Assembly: GCA_031261245.1 (NCBI GenBank)
Contig: JAISKU010000042.1
Location: forward strand, 1-13,623
Length of the DNA: 13,623 bases
Direction of reading: 5' to 3'
Source: Oscillospiraceae bacterium
Lineage (GTDB): Bacteria; Bacillota; Clostridia; Oscillospirales; Oscillospiraceae
A model generated the notes under the pieces. It did not search any database and was not told the DNA's origin. It saw only the letters and a program-made list of their open reading frames with translations. Within the stretch, counting starts at the first letter, position 1. Each line of letters opens with the position of its first letter. The position numbers and the translations under genes were made by a program. This document shows, piece after piece, positions 6,195 through 13,551 of the stretch.

Positions 6195-6548
6195 TTATCC
6201 CTTATATGCTATCGCGTCAAGCTGAAAATCAATCGACTTATCTGCAAATTCCGTTTGAATTGACTTCCGAACCGGATATTTACCGTTAAACCGCTCCCTG
6301 AACACCTTTTCCATAACCGGGATTTGATGAACATCTCTGAACATAGCGTCGATTTGAACCACGGATTCCAACGTCAATCCTGCAAGACTTAGCCGTTCGT
6401 TTAATTGGTCAAGCGCACCGCGGATTTGATTTTCGAGAGATTGCCCCTGATTGCGGCAACAATGACCGACAAAAACGAAACTGCCCGCTTCTATAACTGT
6501 AGACCACGCGTTTCCGTCGTTTACTTCGTGTCTGATTATTTCCGACAT
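6195..6548 (-). CDS. RidA/YjgF/YER057c-family protein
   Basis: This 117-aa protein has the Rid fold pattern. A beta-rich N-terminus ends in GSFVFVGHCCRNQGQSLENQ. It is followed by the helix IRGALDQLNERLSLAG, the strand SVVQIDAMFRDVHQ, and the C-terminal YPVRKSIQTEF with the conserved arginine (R94), which in RidA binds the carboxylate of 2-aminoacrylate-type imines. RidA proteins form trimers and deaminate reactive enamine/imine intermediates. The usual SGQ loop is replaced by GHC, so it may belong to a Rid subfamily without classical deaminase activity. The ATG at 6546-6548 has AAGGAAGT 7 nt upstream, overlapping the xseA stop region. GC content and codon choice are visibly lower than the neighbours (many TTT, GAT, AAT and TTG codons), which suggests acquisition. 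It splits xseA from xseB. Confidence 0.82.
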   Translation of the reverse strand: MSEIIRHEVNDGNAWSTVIEAGSFVFVGHCCRNQGQSLENQIRGALDQLNERLSLAGLTLESVVQIDAMFRDVHQIPVMEKVFRERFNGKYPVRKSIQTEFADKSIDFQLDAIAYKG

Positions 6549-6563
6549 TTATTTTACTTCCTT

Positions 6564-7757
6564 TCACTCCACGACCACCCCGATTTCGTCCTTTTGCAGA
6601 CGGATTTTCAGCTTGTCGCCCGGTTTTACGTCCTTTGCGCGGCGCACGAGCGCGCCGTGCTCATCGCGGGCTATCGCGTAGCCGCGGCCGAGGACTTTCA
6701 GCGGCGAGAGCGCGTCGAGCGACGCCGCGAGCTTTGAGAACTCCGCGCGGTTTTCCGTGACGCCGCGGCGCGTCGCGGCGAGTATGCGCTCCCCCGCGCG
6801 GTCGAGCGCGAGTCTGCGGTCGTCGAGATAATTCTTTGGTGAGCGCATGACGCGCGTGTTCGCCGCCGCGTCGATTCGGCGGCGCAGCGCCGCGAGCGCC
6901 TGCTGCTGCGATTTTGCCGCGCGGTTTGAGAGGTAATTGAGCTCTCCGCGCACGTCGGAGATGTCGGGTACCGCGAGCTCTGCGGCGTTCGACGGCGTGG
7001 CGGCGCGAAGATCCGCGACGAAGTCGGCGATTGTCACGTCGGGTTCGTGGCCTACGGCGGAGATTACGGGGATTTCCGAGGCGAAAATCGCGCGCGCGAC
7101 GCGCTCATCATTAAACGCCCACAAATCCTCGAGCGAGCCGCCGCCGCGCCCCGCGATTATGAGGTCGGCGAGGTTGTGCGCGTTGCAGTATTTCAGCGCG
7201 CCGACGATCTCCGGCGGCGCCTCAACCCCCTGCACGCGCACGGGGAGCACGACGACTTTTGCGAGCGGCCAGCGCGCGCCGAGCACGCGTATCACGTCGC
7301 GCACTGCGGCGCCCGCGCCGCTCGTTATGACGGCGATTCTTCGGGGCATCTTGGGGAGTGGTTTTTTATGCAGCTCGTCAAAGAGTCCCTCGGCGCGGAG
7401 CTTCTCTTTCAGGCGCTCATACTCCGCAAAAAGGTCGCCCACGCCGTCGGGCGACATGTGCGACACGTAGAGCTGATACTGCCCGTCGCGCACGTAGACC
7501 TCTACGCGGCCGAGGGCGATTATTTTCATGCCGTTTTCCGGCCGGAAGCGCAGCTTGTCCGCCGCGTTTTTGAACATGACGCACTTGAGCGCGCCCGCCG
7601 CGTCCTTCATCGTGAAGTAGCGGTGGCCGGAGGGGTACTCCTTATAATTTGACACCTCGCCGCGCACGCCGACGGAGGAGAGCACGTCGTCCGACCCGAC
7701 GAGCGCTTTCACGTACTCGTTGAGCTGGCTGACCTCGAACACCGCGTTACTGCTCAT
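6564..7757 (-). CDS. xseA: Exodeoxyribonuclease VII large subunit
   Basis: XseA is the catalytic subunit of exonuclease VII, a cytosolic nuclease acting on single-stranded DNA. The 397-aa protein has an N-terminal OB fold (about 8-105, with GEVSNYKEYPSGHRYFTMKD) and the catalytic domain signatures ITSGAGAAVRDV (144-155), IIAGRGGGSLEDLWAFNDE (200-218) and SAVGHEPDVTIADFVADLRA (233-252), followed by ATPSNAAE (253-260). A coiled-coil region and the C-terminal LSPLKVLGRGYAIAR motif follow. I chose the ATG at 7755-7757, which overlaps the nusB stop by 11 nt; longer readings would extend into nusB. The neighbouring ridA start is 15 nt beyond its stop, so these genes are probably co-transcribed. Confidence 0.96.
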   Translation of the reverse strand: MSSNAVFEVSQLNEYVKALVGSDDVLSSVGVRGEVSNYKEYPSGHRYFTMKDAAGALKCVMFKNAADKLRFRPENGMKIIALGRVEVYVRDGQYQLYVSHMSPDGVGDLFAEYERLKEKLRAEGLFDELHKKPLPKMPRRIAVITSGAGAAVRDVIRVLGARWPLAKVVVLPVRVQGVEAPPEIVGALKYCNAHNLADLIIAGRGGGSLEDLWAFNDERVARAIFASEIPVISAVGHEPDVTIADFVADLRAATPSNAAELAVPDISDVRGELNYLSNRAAKSQQQALAALRRRIDAAANTRVMRSPKNYLDDRRLALDRAGERILAATRRGVTENRAEFSKLAASLDALSPLKVLGRGYAIARDEHGALVRRAKDVKPGDKLKIRLQKDEIGVVVE

Positions 7758-8202
7758 CCGGTATCTCGCTTTTCGCGAACGCGCCGAGCACGCCGTTGAT
7801 GAATGACACCGTCTCCGGCGTGTCGTATTTTTTTGAGAGCTCGACGGCCTCATTGAGCGCCGCGCGGGTCGGCACGTCGGGCATGTACAGCGCCTCATAC
7901 ATCGCCACGCGCATGACGCTAACCGCCGTGCGCGAGATGCGGTAAAACTGCCAGCCGACGGCGTATTTTTCGATGTACGCGTCGAGCTCCGCGCCGTGCT
8001 CCGCGACGCCCGTCACGAGGCGCTCCAGATACTCGCGCTCCTCGCCCTTCGGGCGCGAGGAGTAGAGCTTATCCTCGCCCTTGAGCGTCGGATAGTAGTC
8101 CGGCGCGAGGAGCTCGTCAAGCAAATCCCGCGCGTCGCGCGGGTTTTCGGACAGCGCAAACACAAGCCTGACGGCCAGCTCACGCGCGCCTGTTCTTGTC
8201 AT
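7747..8202 (-). CDS. nusB: Transcription antitermination factor NusB
   Basis: NusB binds boxA RNA with NusE (S10) during rRNA antitermination. The all-helical 151-aa product begins MTRTGARELAVRLVFAL and ends with the family's typical NEAVELSKKYDTPETVSFINGVLGAFAK (residues about 115-142), where the KYDTPET and FINGVLG signatures are clear. The middle is slightly longer than usual (a charged insertion around KGEDKLYSSRPKGEE). The ATG at 8200-8202 overlaps the asp23 stop as ATGA, and AAAGGG lies just upstream. The order asp23-nusB-xseA follows B. subtilis without folD. Confidence 0.95.
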   Translation of the reverse strand: MTRTGARELAVRLVFALSENPRDARDLLDELLAPDYYPTLKGEDKLYSSRPKGEEREYLERLVTGVAEHGAELDAYIEKYAVGWQFYRISRTAVSVMRVAMYEALYMPDVPTRAALNEAVELSKKYDTPETVSFINGVLGAFAKSEIPDEQ

Positions 8203-8573
8203 TTGCCCTTTTTCAGGGACACGCCGCACACGTGCACGTTCACAGCCGTCGGCTTCACGCCGATCGCGGCCTCCACAGCCTCCGCGACGGACTTCTGCAC
8301 CTTTTCGCCGACGCGCGCGAGCGCGCTGCCCAGCTCCGCGACGATGTAGATGTCCAGCGCGACGCTCTGCCCGTCGATTACCGTTTTTACGCTGCGCGAG
8401 AGCGCCTTTTTGCTCAAAAGCTCTCCGATGTCGCGGCCATACGAGGGGTAGAGCGCGTAGACGCCCTCCGTCTCCGCCGCCGCGCCGCCCGCGAGCACCG
8501 CGAGCACGTCCTCGGAGATGTTTACGCTCCCCGATTCATCCGTATAAGAAATGTAGTCCTTTGTCTCACTCAT
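8199..8573 (-). CDS. yqhY: Asp23/Gls24 (DUF322) family protein, YqhY-like
   Basis: The 124-aa protein belongs to the alkaline-shock protein Asp23/Gls24 family. It has a short N-terminus, then GSVNISEDVLAVLAGGAAAETEGV, a variable region (PSYGRDIGELLSKKALSRSV), VTVIDGQ-like strands (SVALDIYIVAELGSALARVG) and the closing AIGVKPTAVNVHVCGVSL. In B. subtilis the corresponding gene yqhY also precedes nusB and is linked to control of acetyl-CoA carboxylase/lipid synthesis; the accB-accC genes usually near it are absent here. The start is the ATG at 8571-8573, preceded by AAAGGTG; an ATG at 8591 would add six residues and bury that site. It is the first gene of its transcription unit. Confidence 0.92.
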   Translation of the reverse strand: MSETKDYISYTDESGSVNISEDVLAVLAGGAAAETEGVYALYPSYGRDIGELLSKKALSRSVKTVIDGQSVALDIYIVAELGSALARVGEKVQKSVAEAVEAAIGVKPTAVNVHVCGVSLKKGK

Positions 8574-8606
8574 GACTTTCACCTTTCGCATATATTGCTT
8601 CGGATA

Positions 8607-8635
8607 ATTATAGCACTGTTTCGGAAAAAAAGAAA
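8607..8635 (-). promoter_or_regulatory. Extended -10 promoter for asp23-nusB-xseA-ridA-xseB-ispA
   Basis: On the minus strand TGCTATAAT (8607-8615) gives a perfect -10 box with the extended TGn element. The -35 region about 17 nt upstream (TTTCTT) is poor, as often accepted with an extended -10. It sits between the spoIIIA terminator and asp23. Confidence 0.7.
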
Positions 8636-8660
8636 CACTTTTTTTGTGGTTGCAACGCGC

Positions 8661-8692
8661 AAAACGCGGCGGTCTTTCGACCGCCGCGTTTT
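8661..8692 (-). terminator. Hairpin terminator after spoIIIAH
   Basis: On the minus strand AAAACGCGGCGGTC, a GAAA loop and GACCGCCGCGTTTT form a 14-bp stem, two bases after the spoIIIAH stop codon. The GNRA loop on this strand and its position support it as the end of the spoIIIA transcript. The T tract on this side is only four residues; the other strand has six but no gene upstream of it. Confidence 0.78.
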
Positions 8693-8693
8693 T

Positions 8694-9284
8694 TCAGTTT
8701 ACCGGGATTATTTGCAGGGCCTCGGCGGTGAAGTCCGTCTCGCCCGTCACGATGTCGGTGATTTTCGCGACGTCCACGGCGGACAGCCCGGCCTGCGGGG
8801 CGGGGACGGTGATTTTCACGCCGTCGGCCGACATGAACGCCACGCAGTCGGAGAAGCCCTTTGCGCGGACGAGCGCCTCAAGCTCCGCCTCCTTTTGGCC
8901 GAACGCCGCGATTGCGGTGATCTTCTCGAGCGCCGCGTCGAGCACCTCCTGCGACGCGCCCTCCGCGCCGTTCACGGACGCGAGCGTCTCGACGGCGGCG
9001 TCGCGCGCCTGACGCCGGTTGATGCGCGCCTCCGCGAAGAAGGCGGCTGTGCCGCCCGCGTCGCCGCTGAAGAACAGCCCGGAGCTTCCGGCGTTGTTGT
9101 CGTCGGCGGCGTCGGGGTTCTCCGGGATCCCGACGTTCGGGGTGAGCGAGGTGGTCGTGGGCTCGGCGATCGTCGCGCCGACGTCCTGCGCCGCGTCCTT
9201 GCTGTACGACCAGTTGAGGTATGCCGCCACGCACACGAACAGCACCACCGTGATGATTACCGCGTTCCTCTTGAATGACCTCAT
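8694..9284 (-). CDS. spoIIIAH: Stage III sporulation protein AH
   Basis: SpoIIIAH is the mother-cell ring protein that reaches through the intermembrane space and binds forespore SpoIIQ, forming the feeding channel. The 196-aa product has a single N-terminal membrane segment (about 7-25), a low-complexity Asp/Asn/Thr linker (about 30-75) and a C-terminal YscJ/FliF-like ring-building domain (about 80-196, with ARINRRQARDAAVETL near its start). The ATG at 9282-9284 is preceded by GGAGGTCAAAAATA. It is the last gene of the operon, 13 nt after spoIIIAG. Confidence 0.93.
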   Translation of the reverse strand: MRSFKRNAVIITVVLFVCVAAYLNWSYSKDAAQDVGATIAEPTTTSLTPNVGIPENPDAADDNNAGSSGLFFSGDAGGTAAFFAEARINRRQARDAAVETLASVNGAEGASQEVLDAALEKITAIAAFGQKEAELEALVRAKGFSDCVAFMSADGVKITVPAPQAGLSAVDVAKITDIVTGETDFTAEALQIIPVN

Positions 9285-9297
9285 TATTTTTGACCTC

Positions 9298-9840
9298 CTA
9301 AGAATTTGGATTTACGTTTTTCATTTTCGTCACCGTGACGCGGTCCGCGCCGAGGCCGGTGAGCGAGGCCACCGCGCCCATGAGCGCGAGCCTGACCTCC
9401 GGGTCGCCGGCGCCCTCCGCGACGACGAGCGCGCCCTGATACTCCGGGTAGCCGCGTTTCACGACGACGGGCGACTGGTTTGAGCCGCCGGAGCCGACGA
9501 TCACGGCGTCCTCGCTCTGCTCCGTGGCGGAGTTCTCGCCCTTGGCGGAGTACTTTTTGTTCGTGGCTATGTACGTCTCGCCGTCGGAGCGGAGCGTGAG
9601 CACGACGGTGACGCGGCCCGCGCCGTCGATCTCCGAGAGCGCGGCGGCAATACGGTTCTCCGTGTCCGCGAGCGGGAACGCGGTCGGCTCCGGCGGCGCG
9701 GGAGCGTCGGGCGCGTCGTTTTTCGTCTTGTCGCCGCCGGGCAGCAGGAGGAGCATTATCCCGAACACGACGACGATCACCGCGAAGCCGAGCGAGCCGC
9801 CTTTTTTCAGCTTTTCCCATATCGCCTTTACTCTGTCCAT
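9298..9840 (-). CDS. spoIIIAG: Stage III sporulation protein AG
   Basis: SpoIIIAG forms the large multimeric ring of the SpoIIIA complex in the mother-cell membrane facing the forespore. The 180-aa product has a cytoplasmic basic start, one membrane segment (about 17-35, GFAVIVVVFGIMLLLLPGG), a Pro/Ala-rich linker (about 43-55) and an extracellular RBM-like domain with ENRIAAALSEIDGAGRVTVV and the strand-rich insertion TNKKYSAKGENSATEQSED typical of the family's beta-ring, ending ADRVTVTKM. The ATG at 9838-9840 overlaps the end of spoIIIAF by 13 nt, consistent with coupled translation. Confidence 0.94.
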   Translation of the reverse strand: MDRVKAIWEKLKKGGSLGFAVIVVVFGIMLLLLPGGDKTKNDAPDAPAPPEPTAFPLADTENRIAAALSEIDGAGRVTVVLTLRSDGETYIATNKKYSAKGENSATEQSEDAVIVGSGGSNQSPVVVKRGYPEYQGALVVAEGAGDPEVRLALMGAVASLTGLGADRVTVTKMKNVNPNS

Positions 9841-10313
9841 GCAATCTCCCCTGACGGTATGCCGAGCTCCGTCTCAATATCGTGTGTCAGCGCGTCTTTT
9901 TTCTGCGCGTCGGCGGAGGATGTGAGCCTCGCCGACGCGGGGTACCAGCGGCCGTCGTCGCCGAGGCGCACCGTGACCGCCGCCTCGAGGTCGGCCATGC
10001 CGCGCGCGATCCCCTTGTCCAGAATATATGCCGCGTATTTCTCCTCTATGATTCCCCGCGCGAGGTTTTCGTTCGCCGCGTCGAGCGGGGCGGAGAATTT
10101 GCCCGCGTCGGCGCGCAGCCGCGCGAGGCTCTCGCCGAGGCTCCCGTAGTCGAAGGCTTTTACGGGCCGCAGAATCGCGAGGAGCGTGAGGAAGCCGCAG
10201 GCGGCCGCGACGATGCGCTTTACCCGGCCCTCCGGCGTGACGGTGAGCGCGACGGCCGTTATCATCGCCGCGCCGACGACGCCCGCGATGAAGCTTCTGA
10301 GCGTCTCTGTCAT
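9828..10313 (-). CDS. spoIIIAF: Stage III sporulation protein AF
   Basis: The 161-aa protein has two N-terminal membrane helices (about 9-27 and 33-50) around the conserved TPEGRVKRIVAAACGFLTLLAI turn, and a soluble C-terminal domain that in B. subtilis SpoIIIAF also adopts a ring-building fold. It acts in the SpoIIIA channel during engulfment. The start is the ATG at 10311-10313, 9 nt after spoIIIAE, with GGAGG-type sequence upstream. Length and position between AE and AG support the call. Confidence 0.92.
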   Translation of the reverse strand: MTETLRSFIAGVVGAAMITAVALTVTPEGRVKRIVAAACGFLTLLAILRPVKAFDYGSLGESLARLRADAGKFSAPLDAANENLARGIIEEKYAAYILDKGIARGMADLEAAVTVRLGDDGRWYPASARLTSSADAQKKDALTHDIETELGIPSGEIAWTE

Positions 10314-10322
10314 GCGCGCCTC

Positions 10323-11435
10323 CTATGTGACGGTTTTTATCGTCGAGACTATCGACACGAACAGCATTACGGCGGCGACGCCCGCCATGCCGAGCGTCAT
10401 CCCGAACGCCGCGCCGAACGCGTTGATGAGCTTCGTGACGCTCGCGTCCGCGACCGTGGCGGACAGGCCGCCCGCGGCCTTGAACAGCAGGTAGTTCACG
10501 CCGAGCTTCAAAAACGGCACGGCGCACGTCGCCGCGACTGCGAGCACCCCGAACACCCCGACGGCGTTGCGGAGAATCGCCGCGCCGGACAGGAGCGTCC
10601 CGGCGGCGTCCGCGAGGATTGTGCCGACGACGGGGAAAACCGTGGAGATCGTGACCTTAGCCGCGCGCAGCGCGGCGGCGTCGGACGCGCCCGCGATGAC
10701 GCCCGTGAGGGACATGTAGAGGACGAAGACCAGGACTATCGCGGTGAGCACCGTTTTCGCGAGCCATTTTATGAGCGAGGAAACGCCTGAGAGCGCGTCG
10801 CCGCCTATCGCCGCCTCCGCCACGGACACGGCGGCGTAGGCGTATATGAGCGGCATTATTATAGTGCGCATGAGGTTCATAAGAATGTCGAGAAACATCA
10901 CCGTCACGGAATATTTTATCGCGGCCGAGGTGACGGCCCCTCCGGCGACGGCGGCGGCCGTCAGGCACGGCAGGAGCAGCTTTGAGAACGTGCCGAGGTC
11001 GTCGATGACCGCCGCGCCCATGCCGATGAATGTGTTCACGCTCGCCACCGAGACGGCGGATATCGCAAAAACCCCGGCGAGGCGGGCGTAGTTCGCGCTC
11101 TTGTCCGGGAACGCCGAGGTGAACAGGCCGGAGAGCATCGCCGCCATGACGATTACCGCCGCGCTCCTGAGCGACGAGGTGACGATTCCGCGCAGTTTTG
11201 AGGTTATGCCGGACACGAGGCGCGATATCGCGCCGGGCGCGTCGAGCGCGTCGGACACGCCCATGCCGCCGAGGATATCGTCCGCGCCGTCCGGCAGCGC
11301 GTCGCCGAGATTGTCCGCGCCGATGGCGTCCGACTGCTCCGCGAAGACGTCGAGGGCGAGGGCGGAGGGCGGAATCAGCAGGATTATTACTATTATAATA
11401 GTTAAAACTCGTCTCATTTGTATTGTTTTCCTCAT
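10323..11435 (-). CDS. spoIIIAE: Stage III sporulation protein AE
   Basis: SpoIIIAE is the polytopic membrane component of the SpoIIIA complex. The 370-aa protein starts with a signal-type hydrophobic segment (about 10-28, ending SALALDVFA), has an acidic periplasm-like stretch, and then seven or so hydrophobic helices from about 90 to the C-terminus. These include the conserved SAAIKYSVTVMFLDILMNLMRTIIMPLIY and SLTGVIAGASDAAALRAAKVTISTVFPVVG regions. The ATG at 11433-11435 overlaps the spoIIIAD stop as ATGA. An internal ATG seven codons in (MRRVL) is a possible alternative start. Confidence 0.95.
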   Translation of the reverse strand: MRKTIQMRRVLTIIIVIILLIPPSALALDVFAEQSDAIGADNLGDALPDGADDILGGMGVSDALDAPGAISRLVSGITSKLRGIVTSSLRSAAVIVMAAMLSGLFTSAFPDKSANYARLAGVFAISAVSVASVNTFIGMGAAVIDDLGTFSKLLLPCLTAAAVAGGAVTSAAIKYSVTVMFLDILMNLMRTIIMPLIYAYAAVSVAEAAIGGDALSGVSSLIKWLAKTVLTAIVLVFVLYMSLTGVIAGASDAAALRAAKVTISTVFPVVGTILADAAGTLLSGAAILRNAVGVFGVLAVAATCAVPFLKLGVNYLLFKAAGGLSATVADASVTKLINAFGAAFGMTLGMAGVAAVMLFVSIVSTIKTVT

Positions 11436-11821
11436 TGCAACAGAGAATTTATCATGTCGAGCACGGTTTGGAAGAGCGGGAGCGCGAGGTACACCGCCGT
11501 CACGGCTCCCATGAACTCGACGCCGGACGCCGCGCCCGCCTGTCCGGCGTCGCGGCAGATATCGGCGATGAGCTTCGTGACGACGGAGATGCCCGCGGTT
11601 TTGAGGACGACGGCGAGCGCCGCGCTCGGTATCCCCGCCGCGTCCGCGACTGTGCGCAGGAAGTCCAGAACGGAGCTCATGACGTCGATGCTCATGTACA
11701 CGGCGAACACGGAGAGCGCGACGGCGACGAGCAATGAGTTCTCGGGGTTGTTGCGCTTCACGACGAGCCCAAGGGCGGCGCCCGCGACGGCCGCCGCCAT
11801 GACCTTCATAAGCTGCGTCAC
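11432..11821 (-). CDS. spoIIIAD: Stage III sporulation protein AD
   Basis: This is a small membrane protein of 129 aa with three to four hydrophobic segments. The central conserved piece LKTAGISVVTKLIADICRDAGQ and the following GVEFMGAVTAVYLALPLFQTVLDMI are diagnostic for SpoIIIAD. The start is a GTG at 11819-11821, two bases after the spoIIIAC stop, with a poor ribosome binding site, so translation is probably coupled. An ATG four codons inside is an alternative. Confidence 0.94.
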   Translation of the reverse strand: MTQLMKVMAAAVAGAALGLVVKRNNPENSLLVAVALSVFAVYMSIDVMSSVLDFLRTVADAAGIPSAALAVVLKTAGISVVTKLIADICRDAGQAGAASGVEFMGAVTAVYLALPLFQTVLDMINSLLQ

Positions 11822-11823
11822 GC

Positions 11824-12018
11824 TCAGAACCCGAAGAGATCTTTTATGAGCGAGAAGAGCCCGCTTATCTCGCGCAGAATGATGATGAGCACCACGACGA
11901 GGCCCGCGATGCTCGTCAGCAGCGCCTGTTCGCCGCGGCCCGAGCGCGAGAGCAGCAGGTCGAGCACCGCTACGAGGATTCCGACGGCGGCGATTTTGAA
12001 GATGAGGTCTACGTTCAT
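11824..12018 (-). CDS. spoIIIAC: Stage III sporulation protein AC
   Basis: A 64-aa membrane protein with two hydrophobic helices (about 5-24 and 31-52) separated by the basic turn RSGRGEQ, and ending IKDLFGF, typical of SpoIIIAC. It starts at the ATG at 12016-12018 with AGGAGAACACAA upstream. It is part of the membrane base of the SpoIIIA channel, and lies between spoIIIAB and spoIIIAD. Confidence 0.94.
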   Translation of the reverse strand: MNVDLIFKIAAVGILVAVLDLLLSRSGRGEQALLTSIAGLVVVLIIILREISGLFSLIKDLFGF

Positions 12019-12028
12019 TTGTGTTCTC

Positions 12029-12544
12029 CTAAATCAGTATCAGCGCCAAAAATACGCCGGCGGCGACGCCGATGCACGCGCGGGTTTTTGAGTCGGCGTC
12101 GCGCTTTTCGTCGGCGCGCCTTGAGAATTCCTCAAAACGGCGCTCCGCGCGCTCGAGCGCGACGCGCTGTTCCTCGACGTCGTAGCGGCCGAGGGCGCGC
12201 GGCACCTCGCGCAGCTCGCGCTGCTCCTCGGGCTCGAGCAGCAGCTCCGGCGTGGCGGTGACGGCCTGACCCCAGATATCGTAAAACGACGTCTCTCCGA
12301 GCTGCGGCAGGCGCGCCTCGACGTTGCGGAAGAGGGACGCGACGGGCTCACGCGTGCGCGAGGAGAGGAGTGAGATGAGCTGCGGCACGGGCTCAAGCCG
12401 CGTCACGAGCTCGGCGCGCAGGGCTCCGAGGGCGCGGGCGAGCTCTGCGAGGATGCGGCACCGGCGGCGCAGACGCGTGACGCCGAGCAGCCCCCACGCG
12501 CTTGTCCCGAGTATGAGCAATATTGCCCCTATCGCCTTTGTCAC
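12029..12544 (-). CDS. spoIIIAB: Stage III sporulation protein AB
   Basis: The 171-aa protein has an N-terminal membrane helix (about 3-22), a helical soluble domain (ALRAELVTRLEPVPQLISLL and the later EEQRVALERAERRFEE) and a C-terminal membrane helix (about 157-171). This is the GspF-like layout known for SpoIIIAB. The start is a GTG at 12542-12544 (beginning V/M-TKAIGAILLILG) that overlaps the spoIIIAA stop as GTGA, with GAGGTG about 11 nt upstream. The open frame continues upstream inside spoIIIAA, but that part is arginine-rich shadow sequence. Confidence 0.9.
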   Translation of the reverse strand: MTKAIGAILLILGTSAWGLLGVTRLRRRCRILAELARALGALRAELVTRLEPVPQLISLLSSRTREPVASLFRNVEARLPQLGETSFYDIWGQAVTATPELLLEPEEQRELREVPRALGRYDVEEQRVALERAERRFEEFSRRADEKRDADSKTRACIGVAAGVFLALILI

Positions 12545-13449
12545 GGCAGCTGCGTCACCTCGTATTCCCGCCGTCCGGCGACGTTGACGATTGTCACGGC
12601 GGCCCGGAAAATCCCCGCGTCGAGGAGTTTTCTGTACATCGGCTTTGACGTGAGGTCGTCGAGCGAGGCGGCGTGCGCCGTCGCGAAGAGCCGCACGCCG
12701 CAGTTTGCCGCGCGCACGATCGCCTCGGCGTCCTCGGGCGCGGTTATCTCGTCGAGCGCGACGGTCTGCGGGTTCATCGCGCGCAGGAGCATGAGCACGG
12801 CCTGCGATTTCGGGCACGAGGAGAGCACGTCCGTGCGCCGCCCGACGTCCATCTGCGGGACGCCGCCGGACGCGGCCGCGAGCTCTCCCCTCTCGTCGGC
12901 GAGGCCGACGCGCGACGGCGGGACGGCGAGTTTTTCGGAGCCGTCGGAACACAGGCGCACGAGCTCGCGTAAAAGTGTGGTTTTGCCGGCGCCAGGCGGG
13001 GAGATGAGGAGCGTCGAGGGGATTTTTCCGCCGAGGGCGACGGCGAGGAAGTCCGCAACGCCGCGGCGCGCGCGCGGGATGCGTATCGCGAGGGAGGAGA
13101 GCGCGCGGAAGCCGGAGATCTCGCCGCCGTCCGTTATCGCGGCTCCGCACAGGCCGATTCTGTACCCGCCCGGCGCGTTTATGTAGCCCGCGCGCACCGT
13201 GTCGCGCGAGGTGTGCGCCGACGCGCCTGTCGCGATCTCCACGACGGCGTCGAGGTCGCGCGGCGCGACTGGAACGTCGCCGAGCGGCGCTTCGCCCCCG
13301 GGAAGCAGCACGGTCGGGCTGTGGCCGACGCGCAGACGCAGCTCCTCGGCGGCGCTCTGCCGCTCCGGCGGGAGGAGCGCGGCGCGCTCACGCATTTCGG
13401 GCGGGAGGAGGCGGAGGGCGGCGGTGTAGTTTTTGTCAGAAGTGTTCAT
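12541..13449 (-). CDS. spoIIIAA: Stage III sporulation protein AA (AAA+ secretion-type ATPase)
   Basis: SpoIIIAA is the cytosolic ATPase that powers the SpoIIIA channel, related to VirB11/GspE ATPases. The 302-aa protein (B. subtilis form is of similar size) shows EELRLRVG (35-42), GGYRIGLCG (94-102), a Walker A loop SPPGAGKTT (150-158) with Ser where the first Gly of the classical motif stands, ADERGEL (184-190), and Walker B TVALDEIT (229-236), with FATAHA (255-260) as the sensor-like strand. The ATG at 13447-13449 is preferred because the alignment to the family begins there; upstream codons to 13533 fall in promoter sequence. There is no Shine-Dalgarno site; the promoter's -10 ends 5 nt before the ATG, so the mRNA may be leaderless. 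Confidence 0.95.
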   Translation of the reverse strand: MNTSDKNYTAALRLLPPEMRERAALLPPERQSAAEELRLRVGHSPTVLLPGGEAPLGDVPVAPRDLDAVVEIATGASAHTSRDTVRAGYINAPGGYRIGLCGAAITDGGEISGFRALSSLAIRIPRARRGVADFLAVALGGKIPSTLLISPPGAGKTTLLRELVRLCSDGSEKLAVPPSRVGLADERGELAAASGGVPQMDVGRRTDVLSSCPKSQAVLMLLRAMNPQTVALDEITAPEDAEAIVRAANCGVRLFATAHAASLDDLTSKPMYRKLLDAGIFRAAVTIVNVAGRREYEVTQLP

Positions 13450-13454
13450 AGCGG

Positions 13455-13483
13455 ATTTTATGAGAGCGTGTCCGATAATATGC
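13455..13483 (-). promoter_or_regulatory. Sigma-E-type promoter for the spoIIIA operon
   Basis: On the minus strand GCATATT (13477-13483), a 14-nt spacer and CATAAAAT (13455-13462) match the B. subtilis sigma-E consensus (KMATATT, 14-15 nt, CATACAHT) at all but one position. spoIIIA is a known member of the mother-cell sigma-E regulon. The predicted transcription start falls on or next to the spoIIIAA ATG. Confidence 0.75.
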
Positions 13484-13496
13484 CGGAAGATATTTC

Positions 13497-13525
13497 TTGC
13501 AATATCCAAAAATTTTGTGTACAAT
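13497..13525 (+). promoter_or_regulatory. Sigma-A promoter for the divergent gene at 13552
   Basis: TTGCAA (13497-13502), a 17-nt spacer and TACAAT (13520-13525) form a good vegetative promoter on the plus strand, about 27 nt ahead of the ATG at 13552. It lies back to back with the sigma-E promoter of spoIIIA. Confidence 0.65.
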
Positions 13526-13551
13526 TCAATCATCGGAAAGAGGTGCGGTTA

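Noticed and set aside
8196..9278. Plus-strand open frame of 360 codons opposite asp23 and spoIIIAH
   Set aside because: It runs through a terminator, a promoter and two recognised minus-strand genes and has low-complexity RRR/HDV composition.
12545..13150. Long in-frame extension upstream of spoIIIAB
   Set aside because: The arginine-rich translation is a shadow of spoIIIAA; a GTG overlapping the spoIIIAA stop starts a normal-length SpoIIIAB.
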